From Ditylenchus dipsaci (Eukaryota > Nematoda > Chromadorea > Rhabditida > Anguinidae): a DNA stretch of 64,000 nucleotides. A model generated the notes under the pieces. That model did no database searches. It was given only the letters and a program-made list of their open reading frames with translations, and had not been told where the DNA came from. Below are positions 35,010-46,205 of this stretch, in pieces (positions within the stretch are counted from its first letter, which is position 1; each line of letters starts with the position of its first letter). Where the stretch lies: contig SADC01000007.1 in assembly GCA_004194705.1 (NCBI GenBank), positions 310,001 to 374,000 of the forward strand. Reading direction: 5' to 3'. The translations under genes and the position numbers were made by a program.

Positions 35010-37469
35010 TTATTGTGCAACTTTAATAAATTTCGGTTCCATCTCTTCAATTGCCCGGACTACCTTCTCCAAAGAGGTTTCCTCATCGTCACAACACATG
35101 GCGTCGTAGGCTTTATTTGTAAAAATGCTGAAAATGGAGAAAATATTTTACCTAAAATTTAATGTTCACAACTGACACACCGAATAATTCGATGATCAGG
35201 CAAGAAGGCTTCTTGGCCAAACATTTCTCTAGCCATCATAGCCGGCCAGGGCTCTTATCCACAACTAGCATGAGTAAAAAAACTGGCTCGTGGTGTGTCA
35301 TGCATTGGTACTTCAAATTCTGCAAAATTTTGCCCCACTTTGTTCAATTTGATTGGACAGCATTCATGTTGGTGCATACGCTAAAAACATATCAGAATGT
35401 TTAACTTGAATTTTTCTAAAAATTTGTCTAAAAATATGGTTCTTCTGATAATAAGTTTTTTTGTGTAAATATACCGTATATTTCCCTTTTAATTACCAAC
35501 TCTCTAATAAGCAGCCAGCACCCCTCTAATTTTTGAAAAAGAAATAAAATGTTTTGACTTACAATTTCAAGGTTTTATAAGGTCTATAATTAACAGAGAA
35601 TATACAGTAACCGCTGGTCAGGATCATAATTTTCAACACGGGAAAGGCCGTTTGTTACAAATATAGTGTCTTGCTCAGAACAAATTCTGATCATTTCTAC
35701 ACCGATCAACATTCTTTTTGTGTGAAGATTTTGTATTTCAGGTTTGATGTACCTTAGTTATAACTTAGTATGACTTTTTAACCATACCTTCTTCTTTCGA
35801 ATACTTTTCACTTGAGTTTGAAAGCTTATCAGATAGAGAATTAATGATTACAAAGCTTGTCAATCACGGATGAGAATTTTGCCTTTTGTAAATAAAAAAG
35901 GGCGAAAAAGGCCAAAAAAAATCCCCTTTTTTGCCCTAAAAGGCAATTCTTTTGCCTTTTTACCCTTTAGTAATTTGCCTGAAAATAGCAATTTGCCCTA
36001 AAACAAATTTGCCCTTTTAAGGCGATTTGCTTGAAAAGGGCAATTTGCCCCAAAATGAATTTGCCCTTTTAGGGCGAATTGCCTGAAAAAAGCAATTTAC
36101 CCCAAAAGGAATTTGCTTTGTTAGGGTAAATCGCCTTTCTTGGGCAAATTGCCCTTTTCAGGCAAATTGCTAAAGGGCGAAAAGCAAAACAATTGCCTTT
36201 TAGGGCAAAAAGGGCAAATTTTTTGCCCTTTTTTGCCCTTTTTAATTTACAAAAAGGCAAAATGCTCATCCCTGCTGTCAATATATTAAACAGTCAAATA
36301 ACAAGTGAAAAATACCGAAGGCAATTCCTGATTTATTCCTGCTATTCCTGATCTGGATTTCTTTTTTATTATGGCTGATAATACCTTGTGCTGTGGTTTA
36401 CTATCATAGTGTTTATGTGTGTGAGAAAGAGCAAATTCTTTGGAATATATTTGGCTACCAAATAATACATCCGTCAACGTTTGATTTTGAATAACAACTT
36501 GAAAAGTTCAATTTGAATATTTTTGTCTTGTTTTTAGTCAACTATGGCCGGGACCGGCTCTGGGATGCCCTATTATCGAGGGTGCCCGGTTATCGGGGTT
36601 CCCTGTTATTGAGGTTTGACTGTAGCAGGTTGATAAAATGTCCACCACGAAAGAGGGTGGATTTTTCAAAATCTTGTTTTAACTAATCCTTAGTAATTTT
36701 TGTATGCTATAAGCAATAAGGGTGTTTTCGGGTACTTCCTGACCTGAAAAGTTAATTTAAAAAAGACCTTAGGGGACTAGGGTAAACAAGCCAGAAAGTG
36801 TATCTAGATACCATAAAAGATGAAATTTGAACATAGTTTTGAATACTGGAGCCTACCGCATAAATAAACTCTGGTATGTATGTTTTTTCATGCATCCAGT
36901 GATTTGTGTCTAATGTATGTGTGTGTGTGCGCATCTCAATTCCAAGCTCCCAAAGGGGGCTTCATGGGTTAGGGAGGGTCGAAATTTTGAGGTAACAAAG
37001 TTTGTTACAGAGTGGTCCAAAATTACAGAAAACGGGTTTTACTACACAAAGAATCAGCTTGCGTAATAATATACTCGTCAAGGCTTTACTAACATCACTA
37101 TATAACTATAATCACTTTCAGAACGAATTTTTTTTGGAGAAATTCTATATTCCAAGCACTTTTTATGCAAATCGGCCATGCTGAGCACGAATCCGGTTAC
37201 CGGATTCCGGTATTAAAAATATTGTTTTTACCATGCGGGGATGTCGCAATAAATTTTCGCAAAATTCTTCGCGGCGGAATTCCTCGTATGCCGAAATTTT
37301 AAGTATTTTATCAAAGCTCTAGATTTCAGTATTGCTCGACATAGTAATTGAGTCATACCTTCTGCTTTGTCAGGCCATCATCCATGGGTTGTTGTTGTTG
37401 GTGTGAATTATTTGTCCATTGAGAGTAGTCTTGGTCTTGTGGTTGTTGTTGGGGAGGTGTATAGTACAT
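35010..37469 (-). CDS. Unrecognised multi-exon gene, Gln-rich N terminus
   Basis: Exons inferred on the minus strand: 37469-37359 (ATG start, [18 protein letters not shown] and more Gln, ending LTKQK before GTATGA); 36497-36316 (contains [15 protein letters not shown] and [11 protein letters not shown]); about 35860-35788 ([17 protein letters not shown]); 35752-35612 ([35 protein letters not shown]); 35380-35181 ([41 protein letters not shown]); 35127-35010 ([29 protein letters not shown], stop). The 35181/35127 junction is clean (53-nt intron). Single-base breaks near 35347 and 35240, and an unresolved phase between the first two exons, mean the model is incomplete; another exon may lie in 36500-37350. 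I do not recognise the family. A hAT MITE sits in the second modelled intron. AATAAA on the minus strand is at about 34940. Confidence 0.55.
35865..36274. mobile_element. hAT-type MITE in an intron of the unrecognised gene
   Basis: TIRs CACGGATGAGAATTTTGCC and GGCAAAATGCTCATCCCTG; flanking TTGTCAAT (35857-35864) and CTGTCAAT (36275-36282), seven of eight matching. Body is AAGGGCAAATTGCC-type repeats, palindromic as a whole. No transposase. Confidence 0.8.
36556..36627. repeat. pogo/Tigger-type terminal relic
   Basis: GTTATTGAGGTTTGACTGTA with upstream ATTATCGAGGG and GGTTATCGGGG units resembles the right end of the 62943-63805 element (ATCGAGGGTTGACTGTA). A similar single end is at 44040-44060. 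Confidence 0.5.
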
Positions 37470-38865
37470 TAAATAGACAAATATATTGTCAAATATTTGG
37501 GTTAGGGAAGGGTAGTGGAAGGGGTTGGTGTGTTCGATACTAGGGTCGTTTTTTAATATTATTTTGGAGATATTTGGCCATATTTTGTTTTATTGCTATG
37601 TGAAAAAACTTTTGCACATTGAAAAATTGTATTTAGAACATCATATCAGAATTGTATTTTTTTTTGAAAAATGACCTAAAAATTGAGGCTCAATACGAAA
37701 TACGTCAATCTTTTTTCTAGTGGCTTGTTTTCTATTCTGACTCAATTTTTAGTGCATTTCTCGAACAAATTTAGTGATTTTATTATTGATGTTCCTAACT
37801 TAACTTTTAATTCCAGACAAGCTTTTCCTACATTGCAACACTGGGCTGTCAACAAAGGTACCCCAAAAAACATACTTTTTTTTATGAAAGATGCTGCAAT
37901 TAGTACGGGTTTTCCCTCAGCCTAATGCCTAGGGCCCGAAGCCTAAGCCTAAAAAATAGGGGGGGGGGAAGATTATATCAAAGAAGCGCCGAAATTTCTA
38001 TTTAACGTCACCTGAAGGCTCGACAAACTTTTTGGCTTAATTTTTTAAATTTAGGCAAAGTAACTCAAATTCATCTGAAAATTCATCTTAGGGCCGGTCT
38101 CCGGGGCTAATATGAAATTGAGAGCTGACTGAATTCAATTGTTTTGCAGTCATTTGTTTGAGTGCATTAAAGTCCACCACAAAATCCGCCAAAAATAAAG
38201 AGAAAAATGCTCAAAAAAGGCGCGCACCTTTCACTTGTCACCAAAAACAAGCCATTACTTTATTTTGTTGTACTTTTGTGGTTTATCTGTAAATTGTTGT
38301 CCATCCATCGCTATCCACTCACCCAAAACACCAAATGAATGAGCGAAAGTGAAAAGTTTATTTAATTTCCTCTTCTTTTTCAGCCGCTCCCACCACATCC
38401 TCCTCGCAGAATGGTATTTTTGCCGCCTTCTCCACTGTTTTTTGGCGCTAAAATGGGGTTGTAGCTGAGCAAAGAAATTAATTTATTTGTTGTTTAGTTC
38501 CTAATTTGTCGGCTCTATTTTCTACATCCATCTTTGACAAACAACAAGCAAACATCCGAAAAATGGGAAAATAAAAAAAAACCTGCCTGGAAGGGTTGAG
38601 AGATCAAGGATCACCTATGCTTACACTGCTACAAATTTCGCTGCGTTAACGTTTCCGTGATTTTTTCTACATGAAAATAAACCGAAAAGTCGATTTCCTT
38701 GAAAAAATTTCCTTGAAGTTTCTACTGTTGTTTCGACTGTTACCCCACTGGTTTTGAATATTTAAAAAAATAACAGGAAGAAGGTAATTTTTAACCACCC
38801 TATACAACAATATTCACTTCTATCATGAAAAATATACTATTTACAGCTCTGAAAAAAATAAACAC
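37470..38865. other. Intergenic, no gene seen
   Basis: Upstream of the unrecognised gene. Mixed AT-rich sequence with a G run near 37960. No open frame with coding character on either strand. Confidence 0.6.
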
Positions 38866-38867
38866 AT

Positions 38868-38945
38868 GCTCACAGCGGGACTCGAACCCCGAGTGCTGTG
38901 GATAGTCAATCTCTGTGCACTCTATCGCTACCAGTTGCGCCGGAG
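38868..38945 (-). other. tRNA-derived sequence (degenerate)
   Basis: On the minus strand an A-box-like GGCGCAACTGG is followed at tRNA spacing by a perfect B-box GGTTCGAGTCC. The acceptor arms do not pair and the T stem is only partial, so this is a tRNA pseudogene or SINE head, not a working tRNA. Confidence 0.35.
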
Positions 38946-40832
38946 TAGCGTAAAAGGCCTACAGTAAAAAGGCCTACAGAAAAAGGCCTACGCAAAAAGA
39001 CCTACACAAAAAGGCCTACAACTGCCCCGAACTACCCCAAACCATCCTAAACCACCCAAAGTACCTTAAAACCGCCTTAAATACCCCCAAACCAATTCCA
39101 AACCCGAAAAATTAAAATTTCTTGAAAATAAAAATAAACCATATTTTCTAACTTAAAATTTTGTGGACAATTGGGTTTTTTCTAACTTCAATACCTGGTT
39201 TCCCCATTTTCTGGTACCATCTGGCCAGAATGGCGTAAAAATAAAAAAGTTTATTTAAATAAAAAGCCAAAGTGCGATTTTACCTACCGATCCCAAACCT
39301 AGGTGGGTACCACCTAGACAGGTTGATATCCAGGTAACTCCAGAGTAGGAGTATATTCACCCAAATGTCTTGAAAAGTAAAACCTTAGTCTTTTTATATC
39401 TAAAATTATGGTAAAAAATAAGGTATGCACCCGGGTGGATTCGAACCAGCAACCGCGTCGTTCACTTGGATCAAAAATTTTTTACGTTTTCAGGCTCCAA
39501 AATAATTTTTCTGCTTTAATTCTAGCATCTTGAAGATGGTTTGACAGGGCGGCTATCGATTACCGACGGTCAATGAATTTTTTTTTGAAATTTTTGATAA
39601 AAATCGTCAATTTTCAGGGCAAAAGTTCCTTGAAAGTCGACCCTAGTTCCAAAATCTCATCGTGAATCCGAATCCGTTGAGATCAGATCAAAATAATTTT
39701 TATGGGCTGAGATATCCATTAAAATAGGTAAATGGTGCCAAATTCCTGCTCTATCTACTCAAAATAGCTATATATCAGCCCATAAAAATTATTTTGATCT
39801 GATCTCAACGGATTCGGATTCAGGATGAGATTTTGGTACAAAGAGAGAAGATACTTAAAGCTGCATTTCCTCTTTTTGTCATTTGCCATTCTTTTGTGTG
39901 CGAGTGATGGAGTGACTTTCCAGAAACTTTTGCCCTGAAAATTGACGATTTTGATCGAAAATTTCAAAAAAAAATTCATTGACCGTTGGTAATCGATATT
40001 TTACCGTTTGACAGTGGTAAAATCACGTTTTATCAAGAAATTTTTGAGTCATCCTAAATCCTTGATTTTGATAAATCAAGAGTTCACAATAACTCAAAAA
40101 TTTCTCCATAAAACGTGATTTTACCACTGTCAAACCATCTTCAGCATGCTCGAATTAGTGCACAAAAAATGTCTTGGAACCCGAGAACGTGAAAAAAAAT
40201 TTGATCCAAGTGGACGACCACATGGATAGCCACCGCCGAGCTTACTGATTCAAATCCACCCGGTGAATACCTTATTTTTATCATAATTTTGAGTGTTTGA
40301 GTGGTGTAAAGGTCCATATACTCATCACCAAGGTTACTGTTTCGAATCTTTCTGGTGCAATCAGTCCCGAGCAGAGGACCTCGATTCAAATTAAACCGCT
40401 TTCAGAACACAATTTTGGATTGAATCGTTTGGTTTTTTAGCTCTTACAGATGATAAAAATGTTGTGGACGAAATGACCTGTGGACGAATCGATCTATATG
40501 GATTTTTAATTAATTTTAGCTAAATCTAAAATTTTGGGTTCTGGGTTTGGAGACTCGCTTCGGGTAGGTACCACGGGGTCCCTATATCCAATCTGAGGTT
40601 TAAATGGTCCTATAAAAACTAGTTTATGACTATTGGTCAAGGAAAAATAGTATCTGCTACCACCAGGATCCGAACATGATCATTTCCTGAAAGCATTTTG
40701 TAGGCCTTTTCACTGTTGGCCTTTTTACTGTTGGCCTTTTTACCGTAGGCCTTTTTGTGTAGGCCTTTTTGCGTAGGACTTTTTGTGTAGGACTTTTTAC
40801 GTAGGCCTTTTTACTGGACACCGTTGCGCCAT
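38946..40832. mobile_element. 1.9-kb foldback element with AAGGCCTAC terminal arrays
   Basis: Left end is an array of AAAAAGGCCTACA units (38946-39020); the right end is the inverted array (40690-40832). Inner inverted segments pair in order: CACCCGGGTGGATTCGAACC with the 40200-40275 region; a TCGATTACCGACGGTCAATG segment with 39970-40000; TGAATCCGAATCCG with 39800-39830. A further nested palindrome sits at 40010-40140. A B-box-like GGTTCGAATCC lies in the arms. No transposase frame. Confidence 0.7.
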
Positions 40833-41050
40833 GTGAGCACTATTGAGTCTATGTCCTTATATATGCTAAACAACGATAGACTTTAGACTTTTCATTCAAG
40901 ATAACGCCAGAAAGCAGGCTACATTTTGAGTGTAAGATTGTATGTGACTATGCCTGCAAAATTTTGCGAAAAAAACGAAAATTCGAAAAAATGCTGTTTT
41001 TTTAAATTTCGTTTATTACTCCAAACAAAACATTGTACGGTACTAACCCC

Positions 41051-41180
41051 TTGGTCACACTCCTATGTCGAGGTCGAGGTCGAGGTCGTGGTCGAGGTCG
41101 AGGTCGAGGTCGATGTGTGGTCACACTCCTTGGTCGAGGTCGAGGTCGTGGTCGAGGTCGAGGTCGTGGTCACACTCCTC
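41051..41180. repeat. GGTCGA hexamer array, block 1
   Basis: TTGGTCACACTCC flanks two arrays of GGTCGAGGTCGAGGTCGTGG. Related to the array at 42455-42749. Confidence 0.8.
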
Positions 41181-42077
41181 CTAGTGCGACAATATCTCAG
41201 AAAACTTGTTTTATTCAATTTTTAGCAATGTGAATTACAAAATATCATTGAAAACAGTATTGCGAAAGTTTTTCTCTAATTTCTTTTGCTGAGTTCATTT
41301 CCGTTCTTCCACCTAGCTGTACTGGGTCCAATTGCGCCAGTAAATTGAAAATCAATGGATCTTGTCCAGAATCATGTCCTGAATATGGTTTGACAATACG
41401 AAAAAAGCGATTTCACTTGCAGCGGCTCTAGTTCTGGATTAATTTCAAACCCAATGAGGTATCCAGGTGGTGCTCAGGTCATTGTATAGGTGAAAGTACT
41501 CTAAGTAAAGATACTCAGGTGTGATACAAAGAAATGCCTTCAGTATCGGTACTTAGGTAAAAGAGCCTGGGCAGTAGTTACCGGGTGATGGTAATCAAGG
41601 CATATGTGTTTTTAGCGGGTGGAGATTTCTCGACATGAATGGATACTTGAGGTCAATGGATAACTTACCAAAATTCTTTACAAAACAAGAAAGACTTATT
41701 TCAAAAAAATCACTAAAATGTCAGATCAGCCATACTTAGACTACTAAAATCATTCTGACTGTAGTAGTCAGGTAGTTGCTGTAAGAAATAAAAAGCCATG
41801 GCATGATCAGTATCTGAGTATTATTAACCACAATAATAGCAATTACTAACTAGTAGTAAAAGGGAAAAAAACAGTTAACTATGTGGACCGCTTTTTGCAG
41901 CCCTTTTTGCCCAGTACCACCAATTTTTGTTTCATGTAGCGCTATTTGAACTTGGATTGCTTTTCTAATCATGATTTAAATAAACAATTTTTGGTAAGGA
42001 CTCTACGAAGTAAGGACTGCAAAAACAATCATGCTGATATATATACTATGTATATCCATTCCCATATAAAAGCACTA

Positions 42078-42145
42078 GGTGGCCGAGTGGAAAAGACTAT
42101 GGTTATGCATCACTGATACAATAGTTCGGTTCCGCCTGGCCACCG
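42078..42145 (+). other. tRNA-like sequence (Ser/Leu-type A box)
   Basis: A box TGGCCGAGTGG and B-box-like GTTCGGTTCC; GGTGGCC and GGCCACC pair at the two ends, but the T stem does not. Likely a tRNA-derived SINE head or pseudogene. Confidence 0.3.
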
Positions 42146-42454
42146 ACCTATTTTTTGAAGTTTGAATTGGGTAAAATCCAACTTTAAATTGGGTGAAATT
42201 AAAGTTTGAATTGGGTACAAGTCTATTGCGCTCTTCTTGCTTAGTGTTGGACATGGCTAAATCTTACGAATTATTTTATATGGAAAATTGATAAGCATTA
42301 AACAAAACAAACAAGCAGAATATTGAAATATCTAGAATTCTAGAATGTTCATTCTAATAAATGCCAATGAAGTGCCAAATAAAAGCCAAAAATAAACTGG
42401 TTTTTAAAAATAAAAGGCCGAAACGAACTATTAGGGACCATATCGACAACAAAA

Positions 42455-42749
42455 CCGACCTTGATCGAGGTCGTGGTCGAGGTCACGGTCGAGGTCGGAA
42501 AATGGTGAAAATACCGAATTGTGGGGCGACGAGGGTAAAATTTTTAGATTTTTTATAATTTTTACTCGCCTGGAACCTTTTCCAGCATTAAAAATTAGGA
42601 ATCGGGGAAGTTGAATATCGGCCGTGGTCGATGTGACCTCGACCTCGATCACGACCTCGACCAAGGAGTGTGACCACACATCGACCTCGACCTCGACCGT
42701 GGTCACACTCACATCGACCTCGACCTCGACATACCAGTGTGACCAAAGC
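42455..42749. repeat. GGTCGA/TCGACC hexamer arrays, block 2
   Basis: Array at 42461-42500 in one orientation and 42625-42749 in the other, ending in CAGTGTGACCAAA, which mirrors the TTGGTCACACT end of block 1. Makes short spurious repetitive frames. Confidence 0.75.
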
Positions 42750-42752
42750 ATA

Positions 42753-43108
42753 ATTCGGTTTACACCCCACCCCCAGTTTTTGGGTTTATCGGTTTCTATG
42801 TTGCGACAAACATATTTTATTTATTCACATACATACAGTTCAACAATCTGAGACCATAAATAAAACATACTATCATTTCCTTGCGGGCCATTGCAGAAAT
42901 TCGTCATCGGACCAATTGAGCAGTTTGTCGTAGAGCTTGGCCAAATTGAAGTCGCGGAGTTCTTCCATTCCTACAACAAAAAAGATGGACACAGTATATG
43001 AGACAGAACAATGAAGACAAAATTTTCGAGCTCACAAAAAACAAGAACACGACCAAAAATAGCAAATGCAAAAAAAAAATAAAAAATGGGGTGGGGTGTA
43101 AACCGAAT
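42753..43108. mobile_element. TA-flanked element carrying a terminal exon and poly(A) signal
   Basis: TIRs ATTCGGTTTACACCCCACCC and the inverse, with TA on both sides (42751-42752 and 43109-43110). 356 bp. On the minus strand it holds an acceptor, a 31-codon open end with stop, and AATAAATAAA, listed separately. Confidence 0.75.
42873..42970 (-). pseudogene. Isolated 3'-terminal exon inside the TA-flanked element
   Basis: Minus strand TTTTTGTTGTAG acceptor, then an open stretch beginning (GA)MEELRDFNLAKLYDKL and ending DDEFLQWPARK with TGA, then AATAAATAAAA about 50 bases on (near 42816-42825). The amphipathic, acidic/aromatic sequence looks like a true protein C terminus. I do not recognise the protein. 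It is either the last exon of the element's own lost transposase or a captured host exon. Confidence 0.5.
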
Positions 43109-44230
43109 TAGTACCCATTGTACCCTCGATTTCTGTATCGATTTTCGGTATGAAAAAGGTATTTGTCCACCTTATTACAACCTCGATCATTTGTAACTAG
43201 CATTGTGTTCAGCTGCATTAACTAAAGATTTTCCTCTTACAAGGAACTATTTCTGTGTTTATAGGGATTGCCAGCTTCTTAGTCTGCACCCGAAAGTGTA
43301 ACTTTCCATTTACTTAGCCTTCTTCAAAAGGTTTATGTCCAAGCAAATAAGACTTTTTGTAATTAATCCTGTGCCTAAACCAGGGAACAGCACACAGAAT
43401 CAACCACATAGCCGACAAAGATCACCATACTGGTGGGAGAGGAGGGGGACTTAATCTTCTTTTTCTTGTGGCCAAGCACTCAATAAACAATGCCTTGCTT
43501 GCCACAAAGAAGCTTTTTACAGCGGCAACTTTTGTAGACCCACCACAAAGGGGCCTAAACAGACTATTTACAGAGCTTTGTCGGTTGTAATTCGGGGTTG
43601 CAAAGCGGCACTGAATTTCTTTGTTGTAGTATGCTCTTGTAGTTCATTAATTAGCAATGATGATTTGTGGAACAGCAGCAGCATATTGTGACAAAGAGAA
43701 AAAGGTCAATCTCTTTTGTATGAATTATTCTATGGGTTTGTTTGATAAAAGCAGCAATATAAATGCTTTGCGGCTATGTTTTTTGGTTACACTCAACTTC
43801 CAACATCTTTTCAGCATGTTTCAGGTCCAAGGGCATCTAAAAAAGTGGAAAAAACATGATTTCGAGCAAGTACGGCCAAAATTTAAAAATCTACGAGCAA
43901 AGTTTATAATTCTACGGACAAAAGAATCTGCGGGCGAAATTAAATATAACCCATTATTTTTACTTAAAAACAACTGGCAAAATCGGAATCCAAAAAAAGT
44001 GTCGCACCCTAGGCGGAAATGAGCTTTAGATGGTGCCCACTATATCGAGGTTTGACTGTGTTTGTAAAGACCCTTTGAAGTATGTTTTTAAATTCTTGGT
44101 ATCTCGACTGATCGAATTCCGGTTTGAAGACTAATTGAAGACCGGTAATTTAAAGTTGGGGTTTTTATAAATGTCTCTCCACAAAAAAGAAAAAATAAGG
44201 GGTTCTACTGAAAAGCTGGGTCTCCTTTTT

Positions 44231-44621
44231 TTGGGTGCATAGACGTTTCTCGAAAATGAAACTTTTTTCATTTTCGAGAAATGTTTCTCGAATTTGAAAC
44301 TCAAAAGAGTAAAATATCTCTAGGGGTATATATGTATACCTGTAAAGATACTTATTTAGACATACCAAGGGTCTTTGGCCGCTTCGCGGCCAAAGACCAG
44401 CACACTCCACATTGCAAGGGATAAGCGTACATACATGTGTTAACCCCTAACCCCCGCAATGTGGAATATGCTGGACTTTGGCCATCACATTCAGCCAAAT
44501 ACCCTTGATATGTCTAAATAAGGTATACCCAAAGAGATATTTTACTCTTTTGAGTTTCAAATTCGAGAAACGTTTCTCGAAAATGAAAAAAGTTTCATTT
44601 TCGAGAAACGTCTATACCCCT
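44231..44621. mobile_element. Palindromic element, TAGACGTTTCTCG family, copy 1
   Basis: Ends GGTGCATAGACGTTTCTCG and CGAGAAACGTCTATACCCC; GAAACTTTTTTCATTTTCG perfect hairpins inside each end; centre arms AGACATACCAAGGGT and ACCCTTGATATGTCT. A near-identical copy lies inverted at 55892-56329. Confidence 0.85.
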
Positions 44622-44702
44622 TTTTTGCCTTGGTCAAAATTAAGGTTGGGTGATAGTTAGTGAGTCACCGGCGACTCGCCGCATATTTTAGCGGTCATTG
44701 AT

Positions 44703-44936
44703 TTAAAGGGGCATGCTCACCTGTTTAAATTTGTCCCGCCAATTCAAATTTTTTTCTGAATCATTGAACTGCTGTACGGAGATTTCAACTTGGTTTCTAA
44801 CAAAACGAAAATTCTAGGCCTTGTTTTGTTAGTAACCAAACCGAAAAATCCGTACAGAAGTTAAATGATTCAGAAAAAAATTTGAATTGGCGGGGACGAA
44901 TTTAAACAGGTAAGCATGCCCTTTAAGTAAAGGGTT
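44703..44936. repeat. TTAA-flanked palindromic MITE, copy B
   Basis: TTAAAGGGGCATGCTCACCT to AGCATGCCCTTTAA, with inner arms CGCCAATTCAAATTTTTTT and inverse and a CTTGTTTTGTTAG core as in copies A and C. 44937-46000 shows no gene. Confidence 0.8.
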
Positions 44937-45270
44937 AGTCAGTCAACTCAATGCGAAAACTGCCTCTGATTTCTCCTAGAATTTGTCACAAAAATTTGAT
45001 ATGAAAATTAAAATAAAATCAAACTAAAGATATTTACTAAAAGAGTATAGTTTTATCTGATTGTCTGATCTTCCAAGCAAAAGGTTTTTTGTAAAATTTC
45101 TCAGCGGCACACTTTAAACTTCACAAAAGAGTGCTTAAAGGAGCTTTGAGTTGGTATTGCTCAAAGAGTGAAAGTTGCTTTAAAATAGATGATGATGATC
45201 AAAGGGATTGACCCGGGATGACCCTGACAAGACAGCCATCAACAGATAGGAGAGACAAACGAAAACCATC

Positions 45271-45331
45271 AAAGCTGCATTTCCTCTTTTTGTCATTTGC
45301 CATTCTTTTGTGTGCGAGTGATGGAGTGACT
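45271..45331. repeat. 61-bp sequence duplicated exactly at 39857-39917
   Basis: Starts AAAGCTGCATTTCCTCTTTT and ends GCGAGTGATGGAGTGACT; the two copies are identical over 61 bases but their flanks are unrelated. Confidence 0.85.
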
Positions 45332-46004
45332 GCCTGAATGGTGGATGCACAAAAGGGCGAAATTTATTTTGTAGGTGCCGAAAAGCTGGCTAATCCATTG
45401 TTCTTTAGTTGATCTTAAAGGCATTTTAATCTATTGTTGCTATTGTATTGCTGGCGGGGCAGAAATTCGTTGTATAGTCGCCGCTCAAAAGTGCTAAGAA
45501 CAATGTATTAGGACCCTTTGAAGTGAAAACGACAAAAAAACTACAAAACTTAGGGGAAAGATAGTTTTGACTAACTTTATAAAAAATTATTTTCTTTATA
45601 TTTTCTACTTGTGGGAAGGAGGCAAGTTTGTGCGCTCATCTCTAGCTCTTTAGGGATGTTATGACTCTGGATGCATAAAAAGGGTATGCATACCAGAGTT
45701 TATTTATGCGGTAAAGCACAACCGTCAAAACTACGGGGTGTCCAACAAAACTGGCAAAATGTTTCTTTTTAGGTCTCATTGTGCTCTTTTAATTTTTTTG
45801 CATTCGTGACTTGTTTCCTCTATACTCTGTTAGCTGATCTAACATTTTTAATGCCAATGTGAAGACATTGTCCTATATTTTCATGAAATCTTAAAAATAT
45901 ATACTATAATAAAAAGCTGAAGTAATAGGAGAATAGAAGAATTCATGTAAAATCTGCGAAAATTTTGTGGCCCTAAATATCGGCTCTGGCACAGAATCCG
46001 TTTC

Positions 46005-46205
46005 CGTTTTTTGCCTTGGACCCCTTATTGTTTTTTATTGAAAAGTGCGTTGGTTCCCCTGTTGTTTTGAAGGTGATCATGGTTGAGGTGACCATGTTAA
46101 CTATAATCACCATGATTACCATATTAACATAACTGTAAAGGACAGGGGTACTAAGACAATTTGTAATAAAAACAATAGGGGGACCAAGGCAAAAAGCGGA
46201 AACAG
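46005..46205. repeat. Palindromic MITE, ACCAAGGCAAA family, copy 2
   Basis: TTTTTTGCCTTGGACCCC and GGGGGACCAAGGCAAAAA ends with a GATCATGGTT/AACTATAATCACC centre, matching 13457-13705. 46206-47090 shows no gene; AATAAA on the minus strand at 46641-46646 may end the CDK inhibitor transcript. Confidence 0.7.

Noticed and set aside
35181..35380. Globin-like pattern (W..W near a DKSP) in the unrecognised gene
   Set aside because: Only a vague spacing resemblance; no proximal His or remaining globin helices found.
39425..39475. tRNA-like B box GGTTCGAATCC
   Set aside because: No A box at the right distance and the sequence is mirrored in the other arm of the foldback element.
40926..42770. Val-Glu and Arg-Gly dipeptide-repeat frames
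   Set aside because: Produced by GGTCGA arrays; all frames of such arrays stay open.
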